Assembly (NCBI GenBank): GCA_026706425.1
Contig: JAPOYW010000408.1
Coordinates: forward strand, 1-11,011
Source of the DNA: Gammaproteobacteria bacterium
Lineage (GTDB): Bacteria; Pseudomonadota; Gammaproteobacteria; Pseudomonadales; Azotimanducaceae
DNA length: 11,011 nt
Reading direction: 5' to 3'
Below, piece after piece: positions 1 through 6,682 of the stretch. The stretch's first letter is position 1, and each line of letters begins with the position of its first letter. Below the pieces are notes generated by a model. It saw only the letters and a list, made by a program, of their open reading frames with translations. It made no database searches and was not told the origin of the DNA. The position numbers and the translations under genes are program-made.

Positions 1-583
1 GCAGGTAGACGAAGATGTTGGCGAGATCCTGGATCAGCCACTGGCTCCACAGGAAGCCGGTCGAGGCCCATTGGAGGAACACCCAATAGTTGGGGATTTC
101 CTGGCCCTTGGTGCGGTGGAAGTACTCGCTCAAGGGCTTGAAGACGAGACTGAACAGGATGATGGCGGACGTGAACGCGACCACGTAGCCGAGTCCCGAC
201 TTGGTGAGCATCTTCCCGAGGTTGCTGGTTTCACCGCCCGTGACCGCGAATACCGTCAATACCAGGAAGGTGGTGCTGACCGGCACGCCGAGCCGGGTCA
301 GGATCAAGAGCGCCAATGGCGGAATCGCATGGATCCACGACACGCCGCCCTCGGGAACGGGGAACTTCTCCAGACGGCCGTAGGCGGGATCGCCGCCGTT
401 CACGAACCAACCGAAGAAGATGACCACGAGCAGGATGCTGCCGGCGAACATCCAGAGCAGCCACCAGGGACGTTGCGCGTTGGACGCGAGGAAGGTGCCG
501 AGGGTCTGAATCGAGTCGTTGGCGACTACCGAATAGACGGCCAGCAGGAACCCGACCACCATCCAGATCTCTAGCCAAGGCAC
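1..583 (-). CDS. PiT-like (putative phosphate permease-related) membrane protein, N-terminal part
   Basis: About 194 codons are visible on the minus strand; the rest lies beyond position 1. I chose the GTG at 583 because AGGGGG sits about 10 nt upstream and the first helix then starts within a few residues; an ATG at 562 is the alternative. The protein is strongly hydrophobic, with likely helices near residues 5-24, 38-60, 85-102, 103-120, 128-150 and 168-194. A first-helix motif ANDSIQTLGTF resembles the GAND signature of PiT phosphate permeases, and a later PVSTTFLVLTVF resembles their PVSTT repeat. These resemblances are from memory and the PiT link is an inference; the substrate is unknown. 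It is transcribed away from the ribokinase-like gene. The coding call is strong, the family call moderate. Confidence 0.7.
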   Translation of the reverse strand, partial: MPWLEIWMVVGFLLAVYSVVANDSIQTLGTFLASNAQRPWWLLWMFAGSILLVVIFFGWFVNGGDPAYGRLEKFPVPEGGVSWIHAIPPLALLILTRLGVPVSTTFLVLTVFAVTGGETSNLGKMLTKSGLGYVVAFTSAIILFSLVFKPLSEYFHRTKGQEIPNYWVFLQWASTGFLWSQWLIQDLANIFVYL

Positions 584-784
584 GTTGGTCGGACCCCCTG
601 TTGGTCGTCGAGAGGCTTTCGCGCTCTTTCGAATCGGCGCATCGGGGATGGTAGCGAATCCCGGCCCGGGAGAGAGCGTGGATCAATGTTCCTAGGTCAC
701 GCACCCCGTGTCGGCCCGTGGGCACGGCACCCGGTACGAGTGTCGGTAGAATCCTCGGACAGTCCATCGCCTAGGAGCATCGGC
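584..784. promoter_or_regulatory. Divergent intergenic region between membrane protein and sugar kinase
   Basis: This 201-bp spacer must hold promoters for both divergent genes. On the plus strand TAGAAT at 747-752 is a possible -10 box, but no good -35 lies at the expected distance. AGGAG at 773-777 is a clear Shine-Dalgarno for the kinase ATG at 785. GTTGGTCG occurs twice about 16 bp apart just upstream of the membrane protein. CCGTG-GG-CACGG near 718-730 is a short inverted repeat. None of these is a firm regulatory call. Confidence 0.35.
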
Positions 785-1696
785 ATGCCCAAGTTGGTCA
801 ACCTCGGCTCGCTCTGTATCGATCATGTCTACCAGGTTCCGGCCTTCACCGGTTCCGGCGAAACCGTGTCCAGTCCCACGCACGAGATCTTCCCGGGCGG
901 CAAGGGGCTGAACCAGTCGATTGCCGCGGCGCGTGCCGGGGTCGACGTCGTCCACGTGGGTTGCGTGGGCGAAGACGGCAGGTGGCTGAAGGACGCCCTG
1001 GCTGCAGAAGGCGTGGACGTGTCGTGTCTGCGCGTTGTCGAGGGTTCCTCCGGACACGCCGTGATCCAGGTCAACGAGGCGGGCGAAAACGCCATCGTCA
1101 TTTTCGGCGGCGCCAACAGGGTACTCGTCGAGGACGACATGCGCGCCGCCCTGGGGCAGATTGCTAGTGACGACTGGTTGTTGCTGCAGAACGAGATCAA
1201 CGATCTCGATCTGGTGCTCCGTCTGGCGGACGAACTCGGTTGCCAGGTGGCGTTCAATGTCGCGCCGGTCGATGGCCGGGAGGCAGGCTACGACCTTGCG
1301 GGCGTCCGGCTTCTCATCGTCAACGGGATCGAGGCTTTGGCCTTGGCGGGCGCCGTTGCGGTCGACGACGACTGGTCGGAGGTCATGGCGGCGTTGGCGG
1401 AGCGGGCGCCCAAGGCAGCCATCGTGCTGACCCTCGGGTCCACGGGCCTCGTCTATTCAAATGACTCGGGACTGGAAACGCTCCCGGCCTATGCAGTAGC
1501 CGCCATCGACGAAACCGCGGCGGGCGACGCGTTCATCGGTTACCTGATGGCATCGCTCATCCGTGGCGAGTCGATGCAAGACGCCCTGAGGATGGGATCG
1601 GCCGCCGGGGCGTTGGCGGTCACGCGGGCCGGAGCAGCCAGTTCGCTGCCTGCATTGGCCGACGTGCGGTCGCTGGTGCAAACGGGCGAGGTGTAG
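785..1696 (+). CDS. rbsK: Ribokinase-like PfkB family carbohydrate kinase
   Basis: A 303-residue cytoplasmic kinase predicted to phosphorylate a sugar with ATP, most likely ribose to ribose 5-phosphate. The start is ATG 785, with AGGAG 7 nt upstream; the open frame extends further upstream but that part is not protein-like. PfkB signature 1 is GGKGLNQ at residues 38-44, with an N-terminal LGSLCIDH substrate-binding strand. Signature 2 is DETAAGDAF, placing the expected catalytic base at Asp248; ribokinases usually have DTTAAGD or DTIAAGD, so Glu replaces the first Thr/Ile. The C-terminal AVTRAGAASSLP matches ribokinase and its monovalent-cation region. Length agrees with E. coli RbsK (309 aa). 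There is no transporter or rbsR beside it, so a related nucleoside or sugar kinase remains possible. Its stop is 3 bp from that of the converging HAD gene. Confidence 0.8.
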   Translation: MPKLVNLGSLCIDHVYQVPAFTGSGETVSSPTHEIFPGGKGLNQSIAAARAGVDVVHVGCVGEDGRWLKDALAAEGVDVSCLRVVEGSSGHAVIQVNEAGENAIVIFGGANRVLVEDDMRAALGQIASDDWLLLQNEINDLDLVLRLADELGCQVAFNVAPVDGREAGYDLAGVRLLIVNGIEALALAGAVAVDDDWSEVMAALAERAPKAAIVLTLGSTGLVYSNDSGLETLPAYAVAAIDETAAGDAFIGYLMASLIRGESMQDALRMGSAAGALAVTRAGAASSLPALADVRSLVQTGEV

Positions 1697-1699
1697 CGC

Positions 1700-2353
1700 T
1701 CAGGGAAACCTGAGCCCCGTTGCCCGTTCCAGATCCGCGATCGCCTGGTCTTCCGTAACGACCTTGATGGTGATCATGCCCATCGCCCGGGCAGGCTTCA
1801 GGTTGATGCCCAGGTCGTCCAGAAAGACGGCGTTCTCGGGGACGACGCCGAGCCGGTCGCAGGCAAGCCGGTAGATTCGGGGATCCGGTTTGCGGATGCC
1901 CTCGACGCTCGACTCGACGACCACGTCGAACTCGTCGAGGATGGCGGCCGTTCGCGCAGCGCGTTCCGGGTTCGGCGCCGGTGCGGACAGTGCGGGTTGG
2001 GTCGGTGTGTTCTTCATGTTGTTGGTGATGCAGCCCACCTTGTAGTGCCGTTTGCACTCGGTCAAAACGCGGGCCATACGGGGTCGGAACTCCCCGGCAA
2101 GCAGGGTCAGAACGTCCTTGCCGCGAACGCTGTGACCGAGTGCCTCGGCTTCGCGCCGGAAGGCTTCGTCGAATTCGTCGACATCGATCTCCGAAGACTC
2201 GAACCTGGCCCATGCATTGTCGTGGATGTTGGCCGAGTTGACCGTCCGGATGAAATTGTCGGGAAGCCCGCGCGACGCTTCGAAGCGGTTGAATGCCTCG
2301 AACGGACTGGTCGTGAAGACGCCGCCGAAATCCCAGAGGACGGCTTCGATCAT
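1700..2353 (-). CDS. HAD-IA family hydrolase (epoxide-hydrolase N-domain/ACAD10-like phosphatase)
   Basis: A 217-residue HAD-superfamily protein. The ATG at 2353 has AGGAG about 8 nt upstream. Motif I is WDFGGVF, with nucleophile Asp8. Motif II is the Thr of CITNN, motif III the Lys of GIRKPDP, and motif IV the acidic pair in VFLDDLGINLKPA. The last block closely resembles the phosphatase domain of soluble epoxide hydrolase and the N-terminal domain of ACAD10. The usual second Asp of motif I (DxD), the general acid/base, is Gly10 here; the same occurs in ACAD10-like and YihX-like members, some of which are still active. A small phosphoester substrate is likely but cannot be named. The gene converges on the ribokinase-like gene, and pairing with a sugar kinase does not define the substrate. 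Confidence 0.85.
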   Translation of the reverse strand: MIEAVLWDFGGVFTTSPFEAFNRFEASRGLPDNFIRTVNSANIHDNAWARFESSEIDVDEFDEAFRREAEALGHSVRGKDVLTLLAGEFRPRMARVLTECKRHYKVGCITNNMKNTPTQPALSAPAPNPERAARTAAILDEFDVVVESSVEGIRKPDPRIYRLACDRLGVVPENAVFLDDLGINLKPARAMGMITIKVVTEDQAIADLERATGLRFP

Positions 2354-2478
2354 GGGGAAGACTCCTGCGCTACCTGATCAGTGGCTTGGGGAGTTTGCGG
2401 GGAATCTCCGGGACGGGCAACGGTCGGATGCCCTGGTGTACCGCCGGAGCGAGCATGGTCGCGCCCCTAGTCAGGACA

Positions 2479-2491
2479 GGCGATAATCGCC
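2479..2491. repeat. Short perfect palindrome upstream of exbB
   Basis: GGCGAT-A-ATCGCC is a perfect inverted repeat with 6-bp arms and a single central base. It ends 13 bp before the exbB ATG, in the 151-bp spacer between the HAD gene (minus) and exbB (plus). It also contains GATAAT, which could act as a -10 element, though I see no matching -35. No good Shine-Dalgarno precedes exbB, so the palindrome could matter as an operator or for mRNA structure. The rest of the spacer shows nothing clear. Confidence 0.3.
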
Positions 2492-2504
2492 GCCGGTTCG
2501 ACGA

Positions 2505-3149
2505 ATGAGGCGGCGCACGACGTCGGGTTGCACTCTGCTTGAGCTAATCCGAGCCGGCGGGTGGCTGATGGTCCCCATTGGGTTGTGCAGCGTGGCGGCG
2601 CTCGGCATCTCCCTTGAAAGGCTGTGGTCGCTTCGTGTTCGGCGGGTCGCGCCACCGGGCCTTCTGGCCGACGTGCAGCGCGAACTCGCAGGCGGCAGCG
2701 CGGAGTCGGGACGCGTCGCCGAAATGTGTGCGCCTTGCCACCTCGGCGCGATCTTCATGGCGGGGCTCGCCAATGCGCGACACGGCCGGGAAGCCATGAG
2801 GGATTCCATGGAGGGTGCAGCGGCGACGGCCGTGCACGAGATGGAGCGTTACCTGACGGCACTCGGCACCATAGCGGCGATCAGCCCGCTGCTGGGGCTC
2901 CTCGGCACGGTGCTCGGAATGATCGAGGTCTTCCGGGTCCTGGTCGAAGACGGCATCGGCAATCCAAGCGTTTTCGCGTCGGGTATCTCGGAGGCCCTGG
3001 TGACCACCGCAGCCGGTCTGGCGGTGGCCATCCCCGCGCTCATCCTGCACCGTTACCTGCTTCGCAAGGTCGACGATCTCCTGATGGTCATGGAGCGCCA
3101 ATCGGCCCGGTTGGTGGAAATGGTCCACGCACAAGGGGGCGAGCGGTGA
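2505..3149 (+). CDS. exbB: MotA/TolQ/ExbB proton channel family protein
   Basis: A 214-residue inner-membrane protein, the channel-forming partner of ExbD, using proton-motive force to energise an envelope process. TM1 is around residues 18-40, in a typical LIRAGGWLMVPI context. TM2 is around 122-143, with the family motif SPLLGLLGTVLGM. TM3 is around 166-186, with TTAAGLAVAIPA. Thr135 and Thr168 fall where the conserved TM2/TM3 threonines of ExbB/TolQ are expected. A large cytoplasmic loop separates TM1 from TM2. ATG 2505 is the only good start, because a stop codon lies 21 nt upstream in frame; its ribosome site is weak. It overlaps exbD by 4 bp. No tonB, tolA, tolR, tolB or pal is present, so the partner is unknown; proteins of this type sit at the head of lipid A clusters in several gammaproteobacteria. 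Confidence 0.92.
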   Translation: MRRRTTSGCTLLELIRAGGWLMVPIGLCSVAALGISLERLWSLRVRRVAPPGLLADVQRELAGGSAESGRVAEMCAPCHLGAIFMAGLANARHGREAMRDSMEGAAATAVHEMERYLTALGTIAAISPLLGLLGTVLGMIEVFRVLVEDGIGNPSVFASGISEALVTTAAGLAVAIPALILHRYLLRKVDDLLMVMERQSARLVEMVHAQGGER

Positions 3150-3601
3150 AATTCACCCGTGCGCGCCGTAGCGGACGCGGCTTCGCGGTGGTCGAAATCA
3201 CGCCTTTGATCGACGTGATCTTCCTGTTGCTCATCTTCTTCGTGGTATCGACGACGTTCGTTCGGTCGTCGGCGATCGAGGTCGACCTGCCGGATGCTTC
3301 GGGTGCGGTGGACCCGGCGCCGGTGGGAATCGAAGTCCGCGTCTCCGCGACGGGGGACTACGCGGTGAATGGTCAAACCCTACCGGATACCGGACGCGCC
3401 GATCTCTTGCGGGGCCTTGCGCGGGCCCGGGATCAATCGGCCGACTCGGAACCGTTGCTGGTGATTGCCGCCGATGCCAACGCCCGGCACGAGACCGTGG
3501 TACGGGTCATGGACGCCGCCCGGGAATTGGGATTGACGAAGCTGAGTGTTCTGACGGAAGCTCCGTCGCCCGCGCCCGACGACGAGGCGGACGATGGCTG
3601 A
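3146..3601 (+). CDS. exbD: ExbD/TolR family biopolymer transport protein
   Basis: A 151-residue protein with a short cytoplasmic N-terminus, one membrane helix (about residues 17-38, ITPLIDVIFLLLIFF) and a periplasmic domain. Asp23 in the helix is the family's essential proton-carrying aspartate. The GTG at 3146 overlaps the exbB stop as GTGA and has GGGGG 6 nt upstream, so translation is probably coupled. An open frame runs further upstream inside exbB but has no ExbD-like content. The C-terminus ends in an acidic Asp/Pro-rich tail and overlaps the start of the msbA-lpxK frame by 8 bp. It works with the preceding ExbB; the substrate receptor is not in the window. Confidence 0.93.
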   Translation: MKFTRARRSGRGFAVVEITPLIDVIFLLLIFFVVSTTFVRSSAIEVDLPDASGAVDPAPVGIEVRVSATGDYAVNGQTLPDTGRADLLRGLARARDQSADSEPLLVIAADANARHETVVRVMDAARELGLTKLSVLTEAPSPAPDDEADDG

Positions 3602-6542
3602 CGCCGCGAAACGACACGTCACGCAGCCGGCGACACCCGGCGCATCGGCGCAGTCCGGCGATCCCAAGGACTGGCAGACCTACCGGCGATTGCTCGGCTA
3701 CGTCGCCGACCAGAAGTTCTACTTCGTGTTGGCGATTCTGGGATTCCTCGTGGCGGCGACGTGCGAGGCTGGATTCGCCACCGTGCTCGGCGTCATCGTC
3801 GACACATTTGCCGCGGACGGCGAGGCCGCGCCGGCTACCGATGGTCGCTTCAAAGCGTTGGTGCATTGGGCCGTCCAATTCGCTTGGGCGATTCCCGTGG
3901 CGATGCTCGTTCTCGCCCTGCTGCGCGGCCTCGGCGCCATCGCAGGCGAGTATCTCCTGTCACGGATTTCGTTCCGGGCGATTCACGTGATCCGTTCGCA
4001 GTTGTTCGACCGGCTGCTGGCGATGCCGAGCGCCTTCTACGACAAGAGCGCCCAGGGCCACCTGGTATCGAAGCTCACGTTCACGGCCGCGCAGTTGCGG
4101 GACAGCACCACGGACGCGTTGAAGATCATTGTTCAGGACGGTTTGAAGGTCATCGTATTGATGGCTGGCATGCTCTTCCTGAACTGGATGCTCACGTTGA
4201 TCTTCCTGGTCATCGCGCCGATCGTCGGGATGATCGTCCGCTACGCGTCGCGCCGTTTCCGGCGCATCAGCAAACGCATTCAGGACTCCATGGGGGACGT
4301 GACCCACGTCGCTTCGGAGGCGGTCGCCGCCTACCGCGATGTCAAGGTGTACGGAGGAGAAGCGTACGAAAGGCGTCGATTCAAGTCGGCAAGCGATGCC
4401 AACCGGCGCCAGAACTTGAAGATGACCGCGACCAAGGCGACCAGCGCGCAGTTCATACAGCTTCTGGCGGCCGGGGGACTTGCCATGCTGGTGGGTCTGC
4501 TGCTCCGTCCGGAAGTCGCGGGTACCATGTCGTCGGGCGAGGTCGTCGCCTACCTCGGATTGGCCGGCTTGCTGGCCAATCCGATCAAGCGGCTCTCGGA
4601 TGTCAATGCGCGCCTGCAACGCGGTCTTGCCGCGGCGGTGGACATCTTCGGTCAACTCGACCAGGCAACCGAGGACGATGCGGGCGACCTCGACATCGAC
4701 CGGATGGAAGGGGCCATTCGTTTCGAGGACGTGTCGTTCGGCTATGCCGGCGGCAAGCCCGTGGTCAAAAACGTATCGTTCACCGTGCAGCCCGGCCAAA
4801 CGGTGGCGCTCGTGGGCCGGTCGGGGAGCGGCAAGTCGACGCTCGCGAGCCTCATCGCACGGTTCTACGAACCTTCAACGGGCGCGATCCTGCTCGATGG
4901 CGAACCGCTCGCGCGGTACCGGTTGACCTGCCTGCGTCGCCAGATCGCCCTCGTTCCGCAGCACGTCACCCTGTTCAACGACACCCTGGTCAACAACATC
5001 GCCTACGGGGGCTTGGTGGATGCGGACAGGGAGTCCATCGATGCGGCCGTGCGCCGGGCGCATGCGGACGTGTTCGCCGAACGGATGCCGGACGGACTCG
5101 ACACCGTGGTGGGCGACGACGGCGTACTGCTGTCCGGCGGAGAGCGGCAGCGGATCGCCATTGCCCGGGCGCTGCTGAAGGACGCGCCCATACTGATCCT
5201 CGACGAAGCGACATCGTCTCTCGACGCCCACGCCGAGCGGCATATCCAGGCGGCCCTCGAAGAGGTGATGCGCGATCGAACGACGATCGTCATCGCGCAT
5301 CGTCTGTCCACGGTGGAGAAGGCCGATCTCATTCTGGTCGTCGACGACGGGCGCATCATCGAGCGCGGCGATCACCCGGCGTTGATGGCCGCCAACGGCG
5401 CCTACGCCAACCTCTACCGTTCGCATCTGGACGGCAATGGCACCGTGCAGACGCCCCCGGCGCACAACCCCGTCGTGCCCGCGGCCGCGCGCCCCCAGGG
5501 CGGTTGGTTCGAACCGCTGGTGCGCGCCTGGTACGGGAGGCGGTTCTGGCCGCGTCTGCTCCTGCCCTTCGCGGCGCTGTACGCGTGGGTGGCCAAACGG
5601 CGCAGGAATCGTTTCCGGGCGGGCAAGGCGCGGTCTTGGCGGGCACCCGTCCCCGTGGTCGTGGTGGGCAACATCACCGTTGGCGGCACGGGCAAGACGC
5701 CGCTGGTGATCTGGCTGGCGCAGTGGTTGCGAAACCGGGGCGTACGCCCGGGCGTGGTGTCCCGTGGGTACGGGGGGCGGGGGCGGTATCCCCTCAACGT
5801 GACGGCCTCGACGCCGGCGGCGGCTTGCGGCGACGAGGCCGCGATGGTCGCGCGACGGGCCGACTGCCGGGTGGTCGTCGATCCGGATCGACCCCGGGCG
5901 GCACGCAAACTCTTGGAGACGGGCGACGTCGACGTGGTGATTGCCGACGACGGCCTCCAGCACTATCCCCTCGAGCGCGACGTGGAGATTGCCGTCGTGG
6001 ACGGGTCGAGGGGATTCGGCAACGGCCTGTGTCTCCCCGCGGGCCCGTTGCGCGAGCCGGCCTCCCGACTGGAGGATTGCGACTGGGTGGTGGCCAACGG
6101 CGAACCCTGCGCCGCCGTACCCGCTGCCTCGAGGATCGTTGCCAGGGCGACGGCCTTCGTGAACCTGGCGACCGGCAGACGGTTGACGCCCGACGACTTC
6201 ATCGCCTGCCACGGGAACGACGTGCTAGCGGTTGCCGGTGTCGGCAATCCAAAGCGTTTTCAATCGACGCTGGCCTCCATCGGCCTGTCGCCGTTCATGC
6301 GGACGTTTCCGGATCACCACCGCTTCGCGAGCGCCGACCTCGAAGCGGGGGAGGGCACAGCCGTGGTTGTGACCGAGAAAGACGCGGAGAAGATCAAGCA
6401 TCTCGACGGTCTGCAGGACGATTGCTGGTACCTCGAAATCCAGATGGAGTTCGCCGAACCGGTGGACGACTTCCTCGAGGACCTTCTGCGTTCCCGTGGC
6501 GTGGACCTTCGCGATACGACCGTCGTGGCCGCCGAATCCTAG
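3594..6542 (+). CDS. msbA-lpxK: MsbA-LpxK fusion: lipid A flippase joined to tetraacyldisaccharide 4'-kinase
   Basis: One uninterrupted 982-residue frame. ATG 3594 has GAGG at 3584-3587 and overlaps the exbD stop by 8 bp. Residues 40-345 form an ABC exporter membrane domain. Residues 370-610 form the ATPase: Walker A GRSGSGKS 408-415, Q-loop VPQHVTLF, signature LSGGE 513-517, Walker B ILILDE ending at Asp537-Glu538, and H-loop His569. A Pro/Ala-rich linker (about 615-637) leads directly into a full LpxK. The LpxK part has a hydrophobic, basic N-terminus (RLLLPFAALYAW, then KRRR), a P-loop GNITVGGTGKTP at 692-703, SRGYGG, DDGLQH at 785-790, LPAGPLRE and VTEKDAEK. LpxK phosphorylates the 4' position of disaccharide-1-phosphate to give lipid IVA; MsbA flips core-lipid A across the inner membrane. 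Both active sites would face the cytoplasm, so the fusion is topologically sensible. No motif is missing in either half. The genes are usually separate neighbours. Confidence 0.93.
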   Translation: MADAAKRHVTQPATPGASAQSGDPKDWQTYRRLLGYVADQKFYFVLAILGFLVAATCEAGFATVLGVIVDTFAADGEAAPATDGRFKALVHWAVQFAWAIPVAMLVLALLRGLGAIAGEYLLSRISFRAIHVIRSQLFDRLLAMPSAFYDKSAQGHLVSKLTFTAAQLRDSTTDALKIIVQDGLKVIVLMAGMLFLNWMLTLIFLVIAPIVGMIVRYASRRFRRISKRIQDSMGDVTHVASEAVAAYRDVKVYGGEAYERRRFKSASDANRRQNLKMTATKATSAQFIQLLAAGGLAMLVGLLLRPEVAGTMSSGEVVAYLGLAGLLANPIKRLSDVNARLQRGLAAAVDIFGQLDQATEDDAGDLDIDRMEGAIRFEDVSFGYAGGKPVVKNVSFTVQPGQTVALVGRSGSGKSTLASLIARFYEPSTGAILLDGEPLARYRLTCLRRQIALVPQHVTLFNDTLVNNIAYGGLVDADRESIDAAVRRAHADVFAERMPDGLDTVVGDDGVLLSGGERQRIAIARALLKDAPILILDEATSSLDAHAERHIQAALEEVMRDRTTIVIAHRLSTVEKADLILVVDDGRIIERGDHPALMAANGAYANLYRSHLDGNGTVQTPPAHNPVVPAAARPQGGWFEPLVRAWYGRRFWPRLLLPFAALYAWVAKRRRNRFRAGKARSWRAPVPVVVVGNITVGGTGKTPLVIWLAQWLRNRGVRPGVVSRGYGGRGRYPLNVTASTPAAACGDEAAMVARRADCRVVVDPDRPRAARKLLETGDVDVVIADDGLQHYPLERDVEIAVVDGSRGFGNGLCLPAGPLREPASRLEDCDWVVANGEPCAAVPAASRIVARATAFVNLATGRRLTPDDFIACHGNDVLAVAGVGNPKRFQSTLASIGLSPFMRTFPDHHRFASADLEAGEGTAVVVTEKDAEKIKHLDGLQDDCWYLEIQMEFAEPVDDFLEDLLRSRGVDLRDTTVVAAES

Positions 6543-6558
6543 TGTTCAGATTCCGAAC

Positions 6559-6580
6559 TAACGTGACAATGCTCACATCG
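6559..6580. promoter_or_regulatory. CRP/Vfr-like palindromic site upstream of kdsB
   Basis: CGTGA-N6-TCACA at 6562-6577 matches the CRP core TGTGA-N6-TCACA with one mismatch (C for T). It lies 17 bp after the msbA-lpxK stop, in a spacer that looks less GC-rich than its surroundings. No convincing -35/-10 pair was found beside it, and chance occurrence is possible. The binding protein is an inference from the consensus. Confidence 0.3.
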
Positions 6581-6619
6581 TCTCGGAAGCCACCGGCGCA
6601 AGACAACAGGAACATAGGC

Positions 6620-6682
6620 ATGTTTCACATCAACGTGTCGTATGGAACTCCATGCCTCGTTATCTCGGAAGCGGCACACTAG
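6620..6682 (+). CDS. Possible 20-residue leader peptide coupled to kdsB
   Basis: ATG 6620 is preceded by AGGAA at 6608-6612 with a 7-nt gap, one of the better ribosome sites in the window. It opens a frame of 20 codons (MFHINVSYGT then PCLVISEAAH) ending in TAG at 6680-6682. The last base of that stop is the first base of the kdsB GTG (TAGTG), the classic layout for translational coupling. The peptide resembles nothing I know, and Trm112, which sits between lpxK and kdsB in some relatives, does not match. It may simply be a translated leader or chance. Confidence 0.35.
   Translation: MFHINVSYGTPCLVISEAAH

Noticed and set aside
71..574. 167-codon plus-strand open frame at the start of the window
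   Set aside because: The opposite strand encodes a clearly hydrophobic multi-helix protein with a ribosome site; this frame is its charged antisense.
686..784. N-terminal extension of the sugar kinase from ATG 686
   Set aside because: No ribosome site and no family similarity in the extra 33 residues; ATG 785 has AGGAG at the right distance.
1620..2213. Minus-strand open frame overlapping both the kinase end and the HAD gene
   Set aside because: The HAD gene in another frame of the same strand has all four HAD motifs; this one has none.
4875..6212. 445-codon open frame on the minus strand opposite msbA-lpxK
   Set aside because: His/Arg/Gly-rich composition, no recognisable motif, and fully inside a well-supported gene.
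2962..6262. Similar strings around GGCAATCCAA(A)GCGTTTTC in exbB (about 2960) and lpxK (about 6244)
   Set aside because: They encode unrelated protein segments in different frames and the match is short; probably coincidence, not a repeat family.
3761..6682. Very long open frame on the plus strand shifted by one relative to msbA-lpxK
   Set aside because: Its translation is Arg/Gly/Pro-rich with no domain motifs, while the other frame has complete ABC and LpxK motifs. It is a GC-rich shadow; only its last 21 codons (from ATG 6620) might be used.
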